Of a stretch of DNA of 64,000 bases, positions 41,853 through 55,905 are shown one piece after another. Below the pieces are notes generated by a model that made no database searches, was not told the origin of the DNA, and was given only the letters and a program-made list of their open reading frames with translations. Origin of the DNA: Pempheris klunzingeri. Taxonomy: Eukaryota; Chordata; Actinopteri; Acropomatiformes; Pempheridae. The stretch lies in assembly GCF_042242105.1 (NCBI RefSeq), contig NC_092030.1:8439501-8503500 (forward strand). The letters are read 5' to 3'. Position 1 is the stretch's first letter. The number at the start of each line of letters is the position of its first letter. Both the position numbers and the translations under genes were made by a program.

Positions 41853-44479
41853 CTTTCATGTGCAGTGCATGTAACATGGTGGTGTGTATGTCTGTGAGAC
41901 ATGGGGACAAACTGTACAACTCTATTTTTACCAGCAGCGCCACCGGCATGTGCTGCCAGTGTCCGCCCATCACATAAATGTCTGTGCTGTAACTCAGGTC
42001 CGACTCAGGATATCTAATATATTTGAGGATATGGGTCATACATTTGTACATAGTGTTCATTCTCCTTTTCAGGTTTCTGATTCTCTTCCTTCATCCCCTC
42101 CTCTGAGGACTCAAGTTCCTCATGAACAGTCTGCTAATGAGGTGGCAGAACATGCTCATATTTGTTTTATGAAGTTTATGCTCTAAATGGGTGTCATACC
42201 AGAATTTCAAACTCTACAATAAAATGTATTTTGAGTCATATAAATCTTTTTGCAAAAGGAAAACTTCAGAAGTATGATAAAAAGTTTAGAAAAATTTTCA
42301 TGTTCAAATCATTTGAACTGATTTGCTATCTTATAATTTGGATTGACTTAATGTTTTGTCATTTATTTAGACTTTATATCTCATAATTTTAAACAATATG
42401 AGTATTTTTGTTATTGTCATTCCTAATGATGACTGGAGTGAACAGAATAAGCTAGCTCGTAGCGAATACTAGCTAGCTATAATTGTATTGGAACACAACA
42501 GACCCTGGACACAAAGTGGTGCATTGCTTGCTTCCTATTGACACAATTGTCATTTTCACACCTAGCACCCACATAAAAAACGTACTTGCCCATCTGTGTG
42601 CCCACGGGTATGTTGGTCTTAAAATGAGGTGTAGTCAGGGACTTTAGAGCAAGCCTGCTCTAAAGTCATTGGTGCAGTTCTTGCTATATAAACAGCACGT
42701 TAGTCAGATAGTTGAAAGAACGTTCCATGTAGAGCCATTTTGAGCCAATTGTAAATTTAGGCTTAACTTACAATTTTGAATCATTGGTGGCACTACGAGA
42801 AAAGTATGCTTCACAAAATGTATTGGGATGCATCCTTAAGAAACTATAAATGGCTGAATCCAATATTGTTCAACACATTTGACTCTGGATGAAATAGTTG
42901 GACCAGCAGACTAACCAGCAGACAGTCAGCCCGGGAGCCATGGCACTAGCATGGCTAAAATCATGTTTATTATGAGTGAGCTAAAAGTAGTCCTTGACTG
43001 AGGCTGTACACTGCATTTTTGTTTCCTATTTTAGGCGGCCTATTTCGTTTTGGGACAGTGAATTCCCAAAATACTGTTGTCATGACAGATCTGCATACTG
43101 AACGTGTGGAACAGAGGGTCTCACCTCAAAACCAAAGATACAATCCATGAGTTCACAGAACCCTGACAGAATCAAATGTTTTTCTGGACCAGGTGAAATG
43201 AGGCCATTCATATTTACATTCACAGCATTCCATCTCTGCACAGCTGAGTGTACATTTATGGCAGGAGATGTGAGCTTCAGGGTGTGAGCTGGATATATGC
43301 TCCATAAAACCGAACCTCAAATAACACATGACAGAGCTGATCAGATACAAGCCTGTGGACAAGCAGCAGAGAGCCGAAGCTCATTCAAACCTCCATTAAG
43401 CAATAGTTTAGGCCAGCAAGCAGTGAAGCCTCAGAATAAAGATGTCTGTCAATGCTTCTGTCAAACAGAGTGTGATATCTGAAATGGTGCTGATCATAGA
43501 ACTTTCTGTGGGTGTTCATGATCACCAGTCTAATGAGCACCTCACTTTTTGTCAAGAGCCACCATCAGGAGGAGTTCTTACTTTCAAGGTCCTTTGTTAC
43601 AATGAAAGCCCCATTGATTGAGCGATGAATCAAAGCAATGACTCAAATGACAGAAGTGTGAAAGTGTCTCTGAGCTTTGAACCCACAGAGAATTCACACC
43701 AACTCTGGTGAAGAAAGTTTCATGCTAACATGGCAGACTATGTGGAGGCAGACATGACCTTGCTCAGTGTTGGCATGACCCTGTCAAAGGTATTAGCAGG
43801 AATGACGCTGCGGTCAGACTGTCACTGTGACTGTGTTTTCTTGCGATATTCAACTTTGTGAGGTGTTCATATGTCAGCATTGGGTTTTTTGTACATTTTT
43901 CTGGCCCTTGTGCTAAAGAAAACCAGTTAATGCTGTGTTGTAAGTGAAAACACATTTGCTTACTTTGAAGATGCAAACGCTTACATGCAAGGGCTGGAAA
44001 TGATGACAAAGGAGGAGAGGAGAGAATACACTTAAGAGCTGCTTATGTCCGAGTATAGCAAACTGCTCCCCACTGCTCTCACTGCGAACACAGGCACACA
44101 TCCAAAGTCTGAAGTTTGTGGAGAAAGAACACAATTGGCTGACCAATTTTGTGAGGTATAATGAAATGTAACAAGCATTGCAACAAATTACTGCTTGCAG
44201 GGACTAAGATGTTAAGTAATAATATCACTATTGAATAGAGTAAGGTGTGATGAAAAATTTACAATTTTTCATCAAATGGACAATTTTTGAGTAACACACA
44301 ATGTTTCATACAATGCCTTGAAAAAAGATTCCTTGTGTCCCATATAAAACAAATTGGTAGGGAACTGAGTGTTCAGCAGATCTTCAGAGTAAGAACGATC
44401 CTGATATACAAAGGTATGAAAAGCATATCTGATGTGTTCATAAGGCAGGGGCTCTTCCTCTTGGGTGTATGTTGGAGGG

Positions 44480-44744
44480 TGTTATATTTTTAGTTAGGAC
44501 AGCCCCTCAAACATCCAAAAGCAGGTTAATGACTTTGGGAGTGACAGTATTTAGGAGAGGAACAGGCTGCAGCTTCTCCAGACGGATTATCACCACTATA
44601 AGGTAAATCACTTCCACCTCTGCAGGGTTCAGGATGTGACAAATATTTTAGCATTCAAAAAAGAGACCAAGTCTGGACATAAGAATTCTTCAGCAGTTTC
44701 TTCATCTCTTTCTGTGTGTGCAGGGAGTTTAAAGCAATTTGAAG
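44480..44744 (+). promoter_or_regulatory. Putative promoter and 5' untranslated exon of the long W-x-x-x-W gene
   Basis: A TTATATTTTT box lies at about 44480-44490. About 30 bp later begins a stretch that ends in a good donor (ATAAG/GTAAAT) at 44602/44603. A short intron then runs to the acceptor ending at 44723, and 21 nt later comes the start codon at 44745. This gives a compact 5' UTR, inferred from splice signals alone. Confidence 0.4.
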
Positions 44745-47700
44745 ATGTCTGGTGAGAGGAACACCGAGGTAGTCGGCTGCGACGCCTCCATCATGAGGAA
44801 CGTCTGGGAGATCAGAGAGAGAGACTATGAACAAAAAATGCAGCAGGAGCAGGAACGGATAGAGAAGAGTGCCCTGCCCACGTAAGAACCTACTCTGTTT
44901 CTTTGTCGGTGTGTGCACAGGTTGTCTGCCCGTCCTCAAAAATACCTCTTCATATCTCTTGATGTGATCTTAACTTCCACATAAACTTATTAAATTATAT
45001 TGTGATATGAACATATGTTGGCTCTTTTCAACAAGTCCCAGCCTCTCTGCACCAAGAGAGTAAATAATTCAATTATCCGTTGCATCAGTTTTTGCACATC
45101 TGATATTTTTATTTTTGTCTGTGTGAGCTTGACTGATACGCTGTACAGATTAAAGTGGTGAAACTGAACACCAGCACTCTCCTTGAATTACTGGGTCTAG
45201 TCCCCTATAATATACACTGAGACTAAAACTAATACAGTCTAATACAAGAGTCTTTTAGAAAACCTTCCTGAAGGTTACAATGTTCAGTTCTTGTTGAAAC
45301 TGTTTTAGAGAGACGATTCAACTGTATGATCATTTTGGAGCATGTAGTTTGTGGTGCTGCTGAACTGTATACACTAGGAGGTGAAATTATACTATTTTAT
45401 CCAACCAGTTTAAATAAATGAGTATAGATTAAATAACAACTCATTTTATAATGCAATACAGTTCAACAAACGGCCTCTAAAATGATCTCACAGTTGAAGC
45501 AGGGGGTGCACACTATGCTGAGGAGTGGATGAGGGTGGGACACTGTGGACTAATGCTGGACAGGAAGGGTATCACAGGTTCTGAAATTAGGTTACTGAGG
45601 TTTGCTTCTGACAGACTTACAAGTTTGTCAAGCTTCTGTCCAAGAATTGACCCAGTGTTCATATATGAATGGAGCTACATCTTCATGTCACTTTATTCTT
45701 CGAAGAGGTGGAAATGCAGTGCAAGAAATTTGATTCATCAGCACACTGAAAGGTTTGCAGTTAACCCTGACACCAGAGCTTGGACAGTAGCCACATGAAC
45801 TAGAGCGGAGTGTAGGCTTACTGTATGTCACGACCCTTTTGGCATCTGAACAGATTTACTGGGGGAGAAATAAATATCTGAACAAGAACAAGAAGTGACA
45901 AGAATAGTATTTTTACAGCTGACACTGAGCAATGTGGGAGGGAAGCTAGATAGAGTTATTATACATCAGGTGAGGAGCTCCTCGCATAAATGATCTCATA
46001 TCTGTGCAACACAACACATTTTAAACCCAATTCAAAAGCACAATCAGTCAATATTTTAACAGTATTAACCTTTAAAAAAAAAAAAAAAAAAAGTTTTACC
46101 CTGAAGACTTCTTTAAATAATTGCTAAACATTTCCTGAAGCCATAAATCAATTTGTACATTTATTTTTTATGTTTTGATTCACCGAAATACATGACTAGT
46201 TACTGTCTATGAACTAAGTCTGTTATGTTAAAGCTATATTTTTCTCATAGATTTCCCAATACAAAAAAATATGTGACTGGTGAAAACAGTTTCTCTGGAT
46301 TTAATAAAACCCCAATTTCAAAATAACACATATATTTTATAGTAAATGTTGAATGAATCTGAGTAAAGTAACATTATATCTGCATAAGTAGGAGTAATGC
46401 ATTATCTACAATTTGGTCTAGTGATCTAGCTGCAGAACAGCCCCAGTGTCTTGCATATAAATATAAACAGTGTAGCTTTATTGAAGAGCTGTCAGCAAGT
46501 ATTTTTATTGGAGTATCAGTGCATCACTCTGTAAGATTATCTCACCTTGAGTGTTGCCACAGGCCTAAATATAAACATGTGCATCATGTATACTGCTCTC
46601 CTCCTAACTTTGGATTTCCTCTTTGGATATTGATACATCACACACACTGTAACAAATGGAAAACTCCACCTTCATGCTTTATGCTATGTTTTTTCTCCAC
46701 AGTATTAACCAGGACTGGGCAAATCGTATGGCTGCCAGAACTGGAGGTTATACTAAAGTGCAGAAAAAAGCTAAACCTGTTGAGAATCAGACCGACAACA
46801 CCAAGGTCTGGAAGAGCAAGCAACCCCAGGTTCCTCCTACTCCTCCTCCTCGTGTTGCAAGTTCAGCTCAACTTGGCAGACCAGGAGGCCAGGGCAGAGG
46901 CTTCGCCACTCCAGTAACCAAAAACAAAGACAAAAAAGGGCAGGACAATAACTTTAAAAGGCTGCAGTTACTCATGTTTGTCACCCAGACTCAACCCTCT
47001 GCTATGGTGTGGGGAAAGTCATGGAAGTACAACAAATCATTGCCATCACCAGCAGAGGGCACTGAAGCTATTACAAACTGGGGCCAGTGCTGGATGATCG
47101 CTAACCAGCAGCCTCACACTGAAGCTGACAAGCCGTGGTCAAGTGGGCCCAATATGATTGATCCTCACAGCCTTCATCTCTGGAAGAAACCTGACTGCAA
47201 GGTTGTTGAATCAGAAGAGCTAGACATAAGTCCTTCCACTGAGGAGTGGCAGATGTCCTGGAGAAAATCTGACAAAAACAAGCCTGATACTTCTGTAAAT
47301 GGAGAAAATGTCCCCAAATCTGAATTCTTAACCTTTCTGGTGGAGACTCATCGGCACAATGAAACCCTCTGCTCATCAGAGTGGAGCGAGTCATGGAGAT
47401 CCATCAAGCCAGCAAGTCAACAGGATCATCTTACTGTTCCAAATGATGAATTAATGAATCAGTCTATTGCTAACAAGCAATATAATGATAGAGAGCTGAG
47501 CTCCAGGTTAGAAGAATGTTGGAAGCTTGTCAACCACCATGGCTGCAACCAATTCAAATTGCCTCAAGTTGAAAAAATTAACAGTCCAGAGTGGGTCAAT
47601 TCGTGGAGAGCTGCAATGGGGGCCTTCAACAAATGTTCTGATCCCTCTCTGAAGCAAGATCATAGTGATAACAATGATGATCACAGTCACGAGAGAGAGT

Positions 47701-49445
47701 CACATCTCCACAAAGTAATGCTTGCGTCTCATGAGCAGAAGCACAAACATCTGTATTTGCAGTTGTATGATGAAGTTAAGGCTCTTTCTGAGTGGAACAA
47801 ATCTTGGCAGGTCACCAAAAACAACTCGAAACCATGTGAAGAAATAGAGAAAGTCCTGAGGGTTGCACCATCAAGGATTGATACTGCTTTGGAGGCTCAG
47901 AAGGTGGAGAAGAACCCAAAGGGGTCAGAAAATGCAGATCCATGCTTTAAGCAACTGAAACATGATGTGATATATTTCCCAAAGACACCACATACCCAAA
48001 TTAAGCTGCTTCTTCTGAAACACCTGGAAAAGGTCTTTTGTGCCCCAGAATGGAGAGACTCCTGGAAGACTGTGAAACACAGAATGAGGATGGAGAGGAG
48101 AAGAATGAGGCTTGACCCTTCAAGGCCTTTCGGAGGATCTGAGAAGGGAGGAGAAATGAAGCCCACTGCCTCAGAGTGGAAAGACTCGTGGAAGTTCACC
48201 TGTCCATCCCTGCGGCAGGAGCCTGAACTTTGGCAGCGGGATTGGTCCATCACACCCCAAATCCAAGTACATCGTGCAAGGGACCAGAACCGCTTTGAAC
48301 CTGTGGAGCTCTCCAACAATGGGCCAACCATGAATCAGAATTGGGGAGAATCATGGAGGTTCTTGAGGCGCCATCGCCAATCAGAACCTCAGCAGGGTAG
48401 GGCAAAAGCCAGCCAAGGAAGTGTAACTTCCCACCGTCCTGATGATTCACATGTACAGTGGAGGTATGTTAGGTCGGTTTCTGACTGGCAGGCAGCTTGG
48501 ATGGTCTCAGAAACTGAGTTCCACCATGACAGACCCTCATTGACCCAGTGGAGGGAAAGCTGGAAGTGGTCTATCTTTCACACAGGGAGTTGGACTGGGC
48601 AGGATTCTACACAGAAGTGTATTAATGTGTTAATGGAGATACAACCCGAAAGAGAGAAGATTACCTTGCAAAGAGCTAAAGCAAAAATGTGCCAGTCTTT
48701 TGACAGCCAAATGTTCAGGGAGAGATATCCTGACAAACAGTGGAACGCTTCATGGAAAGCTGGACCACTTCTGAACCATCAACCGAGTCATTATGGATCT
48801 TCAGGGATATCTGGGGAAAGCATGAGCAGCACTACTCACGAGGGGCATGCCACTGCCAGTGAACAGGGATCTAAATGGGGAATGTCGTTCAGGTTCGCTA
48901 ACCCCATGCCCCACATAGATCAACCCTGGGTGGAGTCCTTTTGCAACCCATGTCACTATACAGTCGTTTGGTCAAGAGATACAAACAAACGAAACAACAA
49001 CACCAGCATCAACTCTGCATCCTTCAGACTCTGGGGAAACTCTCATCGGTTCCTGCAGGGGGCCAGCACACAGACCGTAGACAAAAATAAGTCTAAAGAA
49101 CCTGTTGACCCTAGTGTGATTATAACAAAGACAATCAAAACAAGAAGGCATTTGTACTCCAGCATTCAGAAAGAGAAACAAACAGACAGGAAGTGGGCAG
49201 GATGCCACCTGTTGGGTAAAACCCAACCACGTCCCAAGAAAGGCTCTCCTTCAATGAAGAAGCTTAAGATGGAGGACAAAACCAAAGACAAGTTCTTTGA
49301 AGAGTGGGCAGAATCTTGGAGGTTCTTGGTCATGCCTGGTAATCTGAAAAAGCAGATGCCCGTCAGGTCACTCTCAGGTTGGGATGAGTCCTGGAAGTTC
49401 CTCATTCCACCGTACCAGCCAATAAATGACCAAAAAGCCAAATAG
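44745..49445 (+). CDS. Unrecognised 959-residue protein with about 15 W-x-x-x-W repeats (long paralogue)
   Basis: I do not recognise this protein. Exons 44745-44881 and 46703-49445 join in phase 2 and give 959 residues; the second exon is 2.7 kb without an intron. There is no signal peptide or membrane segment, so it should be intracellular. The body is charged, low in hydrophobic residues and built on a tryptophan pair four residues apart. Exact W-x-x-x-W copies start at residues 149, 172, 228, 273, 343, 410, 496, 538, 556, 593, 641, 662, 726, 914 and 939; about half read [E/D]-W-x-x-S-W-[K/R], for example EWRDSWK, EWKDSWK, EWAESWR. Degenerate copies are at 771 (WGMSF) and 823 (WGNSH). Spacing ranges from about 20 to 90 residues. 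The N-terminus (WEIRERDYEQKMQQEQERIE) is predicted helical and resembles the paralogue at 58606. Regular codon use and an unbroken 914-codon frame argue for a real, constrained gene. Confidence 0.85.
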
Positions 49446-49885
49446 AGGGCATAGCTCAACTTTCAGCTCAGTCAAATCAGACAGAACATTTACTCACAAT
49501 TACTCTAATCAATCACTGGAACAGAAGATGTTGTGTAACAATCAAACCAGTGCTAATGTTCATTTTAGCAATTGCAAGTAACTTCATCATTTGAACATAA
49601 TGAGTAAATACAGTATTTTAGTATATCAATTGAAAGATTTATAGTTGCTTGAGAGCACTACAATACTGCTGTTTAACCTGCTGGTTACTGTAATACTGAA
49701 ATACCCATAATATAAGGTAAACAACAAAAACACAAGACTGTTTGACATGACTGTGTGAAGAGGGCAACCGTAAGACGAGTTTTTTTTGTGATGCTCAAAG
49801 ATTTGTAGTGTTTATAGAAGATGGAAGGACAAATGCACACGAGTACATTCTTGTGTGTCTGAATAAAGGATATAAAACATCAGCA
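49446..49885 (+). other. Likely 3' UTR of the long W-x-x-x-W gene
   Basis: The first clear AATAAA is at 49862-49867, about 420 nt after the stop codon. Another AATAAA lies near 50085. Confidence 0.45.
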
Positions 49886-50185
49886 TTTGTAATGTGTATT
49901 TCTGCACACAAAGACATACAAAAATCCATCAGTATGATGTTTGGTACATCCCAGCAGTTAGTGATTCATTTCCCTTCTATAATGCTTTAGTCTAGTGAAA
50001 CTCAGGCTAGGGGTCATTTCCATCACAATTTGAATTTTTCAATACTGAAAATTCTATCAAATATATAAATCATTGATGAGCTAGCAATAAATCAGTGATT
50101 AGCTAAGGTTGCCAGAAGTGTTCATGGAAATCAACCCATCGACAGGTTGTGACAGACATTATATCAAACAGAAATGTTAACAAGA

Positions 50186-50230
50186 AGATCCATCCATCCA
50201 TTGTCTATAACTTTGTGCATCTCAAGGTGA
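50186..50230 (-). repeat. Short reverse copy of the family D LINE tail
   Basis: ATCCATCCATCCATTGTCTATA is the reverse complement of the ATGG-ending tail seen at about 30515-30530. The copy is 5'-truncated, as expected for a LINE end. Confidence 0.5.
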
Positions 50231-53185
50231 CAGAAGAACATCCTCTTAACACGTCCATTTTGAATGTCTGAAGGTATTTAAAAATCAGTGCTACCACTGC
50301 ATCACCCACAATACTTGCAAGAGAAAACAATTCCCCACTCCACCTAATATGAATTCAGGTTAGAAAATAATATTGATTGAATTGGGATTAAGAAATGATA
50401 TTGAATCACAATGACATCTTTATTGTAGGCTACTGGTTACAAATTGAGGAAACAAATGTAGCTTGTATAATATCATACTCATGACATATTCATTTAATGC
50501 TGTGTGTTCTTCGAAGTGCCCACTAGATGATGGTATTAGAGCACAAATGGCAACCCGTTGAATTCTGAGTAGATTGGGAGAATTATGACAGACTTCAGTA
50601 TTCTGCAAGCCACTGACTTTAGTGTAAACTGGTTAGGATCCTTTGTGATTAATCCTTTTTTAAGGTGTTGTAGTGTGAGCTCCCACTGACACAAGGCTAC
50701 AACATTTGGCTTCTAATTACACAGATCAAACAAATCAGGTAATAGCCACTGTGCTTGTGTCACACTTTAAAAGTCAGTGGCATTATATTGATTCTGTTCA
50801 CCTATTTATTATGGTGTGATGAGCACTTCAGTACCATTCCTAAAGTTGTATTTTGATGGTGTGGCTGACCTGAGTTCAGATTTCCGGCTTATATGTCATG
50901 CAGTGAATGCGTTGATGGCACCTCATGCCAGCAAGACCCGTGGCTGGAAAGCTGAGCTGAGAAGGTGTTCGGCTGCAACCCTAATGTTCCAGGAGATGAG
51001 GCTATCTGAGACAAATCAGATTTTGGCCTGTCCTGAATAAAACTACTTTGACTGTTTGACATCTCCGTGTTTTTTTGGCTGAGTTGTAAGCAGCAGAGGA
51101 AACTCAATTAGTTAGTAAATAGTAAAAAGTTGATCTTTAGTATGTATTCCTAAGATCTTTGTATTTGCTTCTGACCTGTTTGTTTGCTGAAGACATGTGA
51201 GGCTGAGGTCGATCAGGACAAAGCATGCTCAGTCTTCAACTGTTCACATGTCACATTTCTACAGCCAGTCAGCCACTGTGAAGCTCTTGTATAATTTCCT
51301 GAATGTACAGTCAGTGCTCAAACATAGCGAAGTATATTTACTGCACTGTAAGCTCAACTTTGAGGTATACTGCATTATTATTTAGATTCAAAGTCTAGTT
51401 GGTTATGTTTTTAACTACATAACTAAAATTTAGTTAATTATAAGACAATGGCTAATAATAGAGACTGCTGGACCTTCCACCTCATTTAAAGTGATGCACT
51501 ACTGTGTATATGATAACGTTGTGTTACTGCACTACCTAAAAAATAAAATACAAATCTTTTTTGATGGATATTAAATGGTACAATGGATAGGGACAAGTAT
51601 TTTTTTCAAACAAGATGCTGATAAGCGTCATACGAAGGCTGAGGATTTTTTGGAAGTTCTGGTTTATGGTATAGATCATTCATGTTAAGCGGATTTAGTG
51701 GACATGATTGAATAAAACAAAACAACAGCATTTGGTACCTGGTAACATACATTTATGTGTTTTCCAAATATACTTAGGTCCACTGAGCAGGGAACTAAAG
51801 CTTTTGGTGATTTCTTAAGTTTTAATTCTGAATAATCAAGTGAGGATTGGTACAGAGGAGATAAAATACATCCCAGAGTGGAAATGTAGCATTGCTTGCT
51901 CCTGTTTATGCTGATCTGTTATTTCAATAATAAACTAAATAAATGATAATAATTAATCTGAGCAAAAGAGTAACATTTCCACTCTAAACACTTTCAACAT
52001 GACACATGTCTGAATTGAATACCACCAGTTTTAAGTTGTTGAAAAATTTCTTTTGCTATCAGATCAGTTTATGAAAACTATTCTCCCCACAATTCAGCAG
52101 TCACTCTCTGATGATGAAACTGCCGTGAAAATGTTGCAGTGGATATGAGAAGACGGGGTCAGCATCATTGATGTTCAGTGCTAAACGCAACTTATGCTCT
52201 ATCATAACTCATAGCTCTTTTTCTCTGTCTCTATGTCTGAATGAAGCGATAAGGAACATTGTCTGAATGACAAACAGCCATGTCTGAAAAGGGCTTTGGA
52301 CTGTTGTGTGAGAGGAAGTGAATAATCACTTTATACTTTCTCTTTTCTCAGAATGAAAGCTTAGTTTGACAATCCTGTATCACACAGTGTCACATTTTCT
52401 TGGCAAAGCAATCATAAAGCACAATACTGACATTTGAAAAGTGGCTCTCTTAGACTTGCCAGTCTGGTATTAAAACAGGTGAGTGTGTGCACATGTGTGT
52501 GTTTGTACTTGTGTAATCACAGTGGGGCTTCACAGTGGGGAGCGAAGAATATCTTTTCTTTCCCTTCCTTGTTCTTACACCTTGCTCATTTAATTGCGTT
52601 GAAAACGTCACCCTGCTGCATCTTGTGATAGGAAAGCTGCATACAATGCAGATGACAAACACGAGTCATATTCTTCTCTTTTCTTATCAGGATCAGTTAC
52701 ATGCAGCTTTATAGCTGGTCAGTAACATACTGTGTGTTAGTGTGATGCTAAGTTTTAGCAACTGAACACAAACATATAAACATTAAGTCCCTTTGCGATA
52801 TAAAACATTATAAGTAAGTAAAGGATTATGTTTGGTTTCTGTGTGTTAACCCAGCTGGTTCAGTGTTGATGGATTTACAGACTGCAGCAGGAGTTCAGGT
52901 TTCATCAGTGACTCACTTTGCCATCTGTTCATGCCTCGTTATCAGAATTAAACTTATTCTGATTCATAACTGGCTACACTGGAGGGCAGAGACCTGCTTG
53001 TAAGTGTGGATGTATATCAGAAAGACGAAGGGGCGAAGCAGAGAGAAAAAGTTAGAGAAAAAAAGGATTAAGGGATAGATGATGTGAGAGACTTGGGTAA
53101 AGAAGGGCGAGAGAAGGATGGTCAGGAAGTTAGGAAGTTACAGAGGAAAAGCAGGAAGAGAAAGGTGGGCGAGATAAATTAGACA

Positions 53186-53450
53186 TCAGCATGCCAAAAT
53201 GTTCTCCGTGATAATGCTAACATTAGGATTGATAATATTTACCATATTCACCATCTTAGTTTAGAATGCTAGCATGCAAACATTTGCTGATTAGCACTAA
53301 ACACAGAGTGCAGCTGAGGCTGATGGGAATGTTTGAAGGTATTTGGTCATAAATCAAGGTATAGAACAAATTTTGACCTGGTGATAGCACCAGATGAAAC
53401 GTCAGACAATTACCCAAATAATTAGAATTTATACTGAGGAAGGCATGAAT
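53186..53450 (+). repeat. Dispersed repeat family A, best-preserved copy
   Basis: The ordered blocks are AGCATGCAAACATTTGCTG, ATTAGCACTAAACACAGAG, GCAGCTGAGGCTGATGGGAA, GGTATTTGGTCATAAATCAA and TTTTGACCTGGTGATAGCAC. The copy extends further at its 3' end than those at 3182 and 5745. Confidence 0.7.
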
Positions 53451-55019
53451 TTGTGTAGGGAAACTAACCGTTCACACATGCTCTCACACTGAAGCACAGC
53501 ACAGTCCTTGGCCCAAGGACAGTTCAACATGTGGACTGGAGGAGCTGGGCATCTTCTGAGTGGCGGCTATCCTGCTAAACAGCTGCCCGAAGGTGGAAAT
53601 ATATTCACAGATATCTTCACAGATCTTCAGATCAATAACTTTAAACGTTAAAATAATGTTAGAATGAAAAGAGATACAGTTCTTACAGTGGTTTGTCTCA
53701 GTCTGTTCTTGCAAAGTAGTTGTAATATGCTAGCTGTTGCATTTTTAGTGCATATGAGGAGACAGGCGTTTTGGAGCCCCATCCAACCCAGTAGTTCACA
53801 GTGGACAATAGCATTTGAATTCAAATGTACTTCCTTTTTGTTGATTCTACATTAATTCTGTGATGTTACATTTTAATATCCCTCACCTCAGCTTTCAGTC
53901 TAATGGGGGAAAATTGGTAAATGGCTGCATTTATATAACACCGTACAATTTGCACCAATGTATTTGTGTTGAGATGATAGATGATAAAATCCATGACTTT
54001 TTTTAGACACGAAGCACCTGAGAGTGTGTACTTGCAGATTGACTCAGAAAGGTTGTTGTAAAAATAGTCGTGAGACCTGGTTGAGAGTCGCCTGGTCTGC
54101 AGCTCGAATTGACCTGCTGCAGTTTTCTGTCATCAGCAGCAGGTTGATCTGAGGATCCTGTTACAGGCAAAGGGATCTCCTGCTCTTGAGTGACCTCACA
54201 GAAAACAGCCTGTGGACAGCAGCAGTAAGAGCTCTCCTGCCTAAGTATGCATCAAGAAAGTTCAGCTAGTCACACTAGCTTTTGTTCTCTCCAGAACAAA
54301 GACATAAATGATCTACTCTTGTCTTGTCTGTTCAGGTGTTAGCATCTTAACACATCATATCAGGTTGATGTGTGCCACTATCTCCCACATGCATCCATTT
54401 TGCTGAAACAGCAGCTTTATCACATTAGCTTCACAGACAGATGGATGTTTCTTATTGAAATGCAACTTTGAAGTCGCAGTTGAACACATTATTTTCTAAC
54501 ACAGTTCATCTTTTGTACTGATGCATTTAACCAGGTGAGTTTCATGTCCAAGCCTTAAAGTTGTCCAACTGTCAGTCACCAAGAACAGAATCCAAGAATG
54601 TCTGCAACTCTATACCAAGAAATGCTTCACAGTCTCATGCTGAGTGGCTGCTCAGTGACAGAGTGTTGTCTGGAGGTGGAGCTTCTATATGGATCCTTGC
54701 CAAAGTAATGTATGTCACTACAGGGTTTCAGACTGCGGAAGGACTCTGGTTAGGTCACAGCACTGGTTTCTGATTGGCTCAGACATGGTTACAGCTGACA
54801 TGTTTGTTTATGTTGTTGCACCTGTTGAATAAAGATGGATTTCACAATAGTGTTTTCATTCAATTCCAGTCACTTCTATGCATTTCCCACATGCCGGCTG
54901 CTCTCCTCATGTTTGCTGTTGCCTCACCCCTAACACTAAATTTAGAGCTGCAGCTCTGGATCTGGTTAACGTATGATGTAAAAATAGCAAGGAGGGAAGA
55001 CTGCTCACCACAGAGCAGA

Positions 55020-55182
55020 TATACAGACTGAGTGTAAGCTCATAAATGTTAAAACAGACAGAGACAGACAGACAGGTAGAGAGACAGACAGGCAGTGGAC
55101 AGATACTGATACTGTTATTGGGTACAGCTGGGGATGTAAACAGACAGACAGGCAGACTTTGAGAGAGTCAGAAAGGCATCAG
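55020..55182 (+). promoter_or_regulatory. Possible 5' untranslated exon of the short W-x-x-x-W gene
   Basis: The stretch is rich in GACAGACAGACAGG units and ends in a strong donor (ATCAG/GTAAGTCA) at 55182/55183. The coding start at 58606 follows an acceptor ending at 58597, so an upstream exon is required and this is the best candidate I see. The link is a guess based on donor strength. Confidence 0.25.
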
Positions 55183-55905
55183 GTAAGTCAGGATCTGTTA
55201 TTTCTCTGTATTTATTTAAACCTCAAAATTAAATTTTTGGTTTTTGGGTTTAAATTAGTGCTGCCAAAATTAGTTATTAAATTAAATTTGAAATATTTAA
55301 TGCATTGAAAAATTGACGTCATTAATGCAGCTGCATTTTTTTCATGTCCTGTGCTGCGGCAGTGATCAAGCACCACTTTGCTTAACCTTTCAAAAGCTTC
55401 ATTTCATTTTCATTATGAGTGTGTCTCAGCCATGAAAATAACAGACTGCACTGCTGTTGCCTCACCATCACACCACAGCACATCCAGAGGTGTAGCAGCA
55501 TCTATAAGAGCTATAGGTGAGGTATATTTGCAGATGATCAATAGCTTTTAAACAAAACGTTGGTAAAACACTAACAACTCCTCTGATGCAGCAGCTATTT
55601 TTCCTTCAAACTTCGCTTAATTTTTGTTTTTATCGGTTATTTTTTTCAACTTTATTGTTGAAACATGTAAAACCTGTATTCTCATATTCTCAGAGGAACA
55701 TGGGGGCTGCAGACCCCCCCCCCCCAATATAAACAAGTCCAAGATAATTACAAATACAGCAAATTATGTGATTAGTTTAATCCACTGACAGCCCTATTTC
55801 AAATCTAACATATATGTTGATGTTATCGGGAATATGCTTTCACTTCTAAAGGAGCCAGGTTAGCAGTCTTTGTGCTAAGCTAGGGCTGTGGTGAACTCTC
55901 TAGAC

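Larger units (their letters stand above)
38751..44480. other. Intergenic spacer with dispersed and locally duplicated repeats
   Basis: No gene is supported: all frames are short and show no family similarity. The spacer contains a local direct duplication (about 40210 and 41125), a family B copy (40925-41122), a family E copy (41730-41852) and an (AT)n run. Segments 42400-44480 are unique-looking AT-rich DNA in which I see nothing. Confidence 0.65.

Noticed and set aside
46656..46702. Upstream in-frame ATG of the long W-repeat exon as a start codon
   Set aside because: A polypyrimidine tract and acceptor ending at 46702, together with the phase-2 match to the exon at 44745 and its similarity to the paralogue, show that this stretch is intron.
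55020..55090. GACAGACAGACAGG-rich run as a CRISPR-like or regulatory array
   Set aside because: It is a simple degenerate tetranucleotide repeat in a vertebrate genome; spacers are absent.
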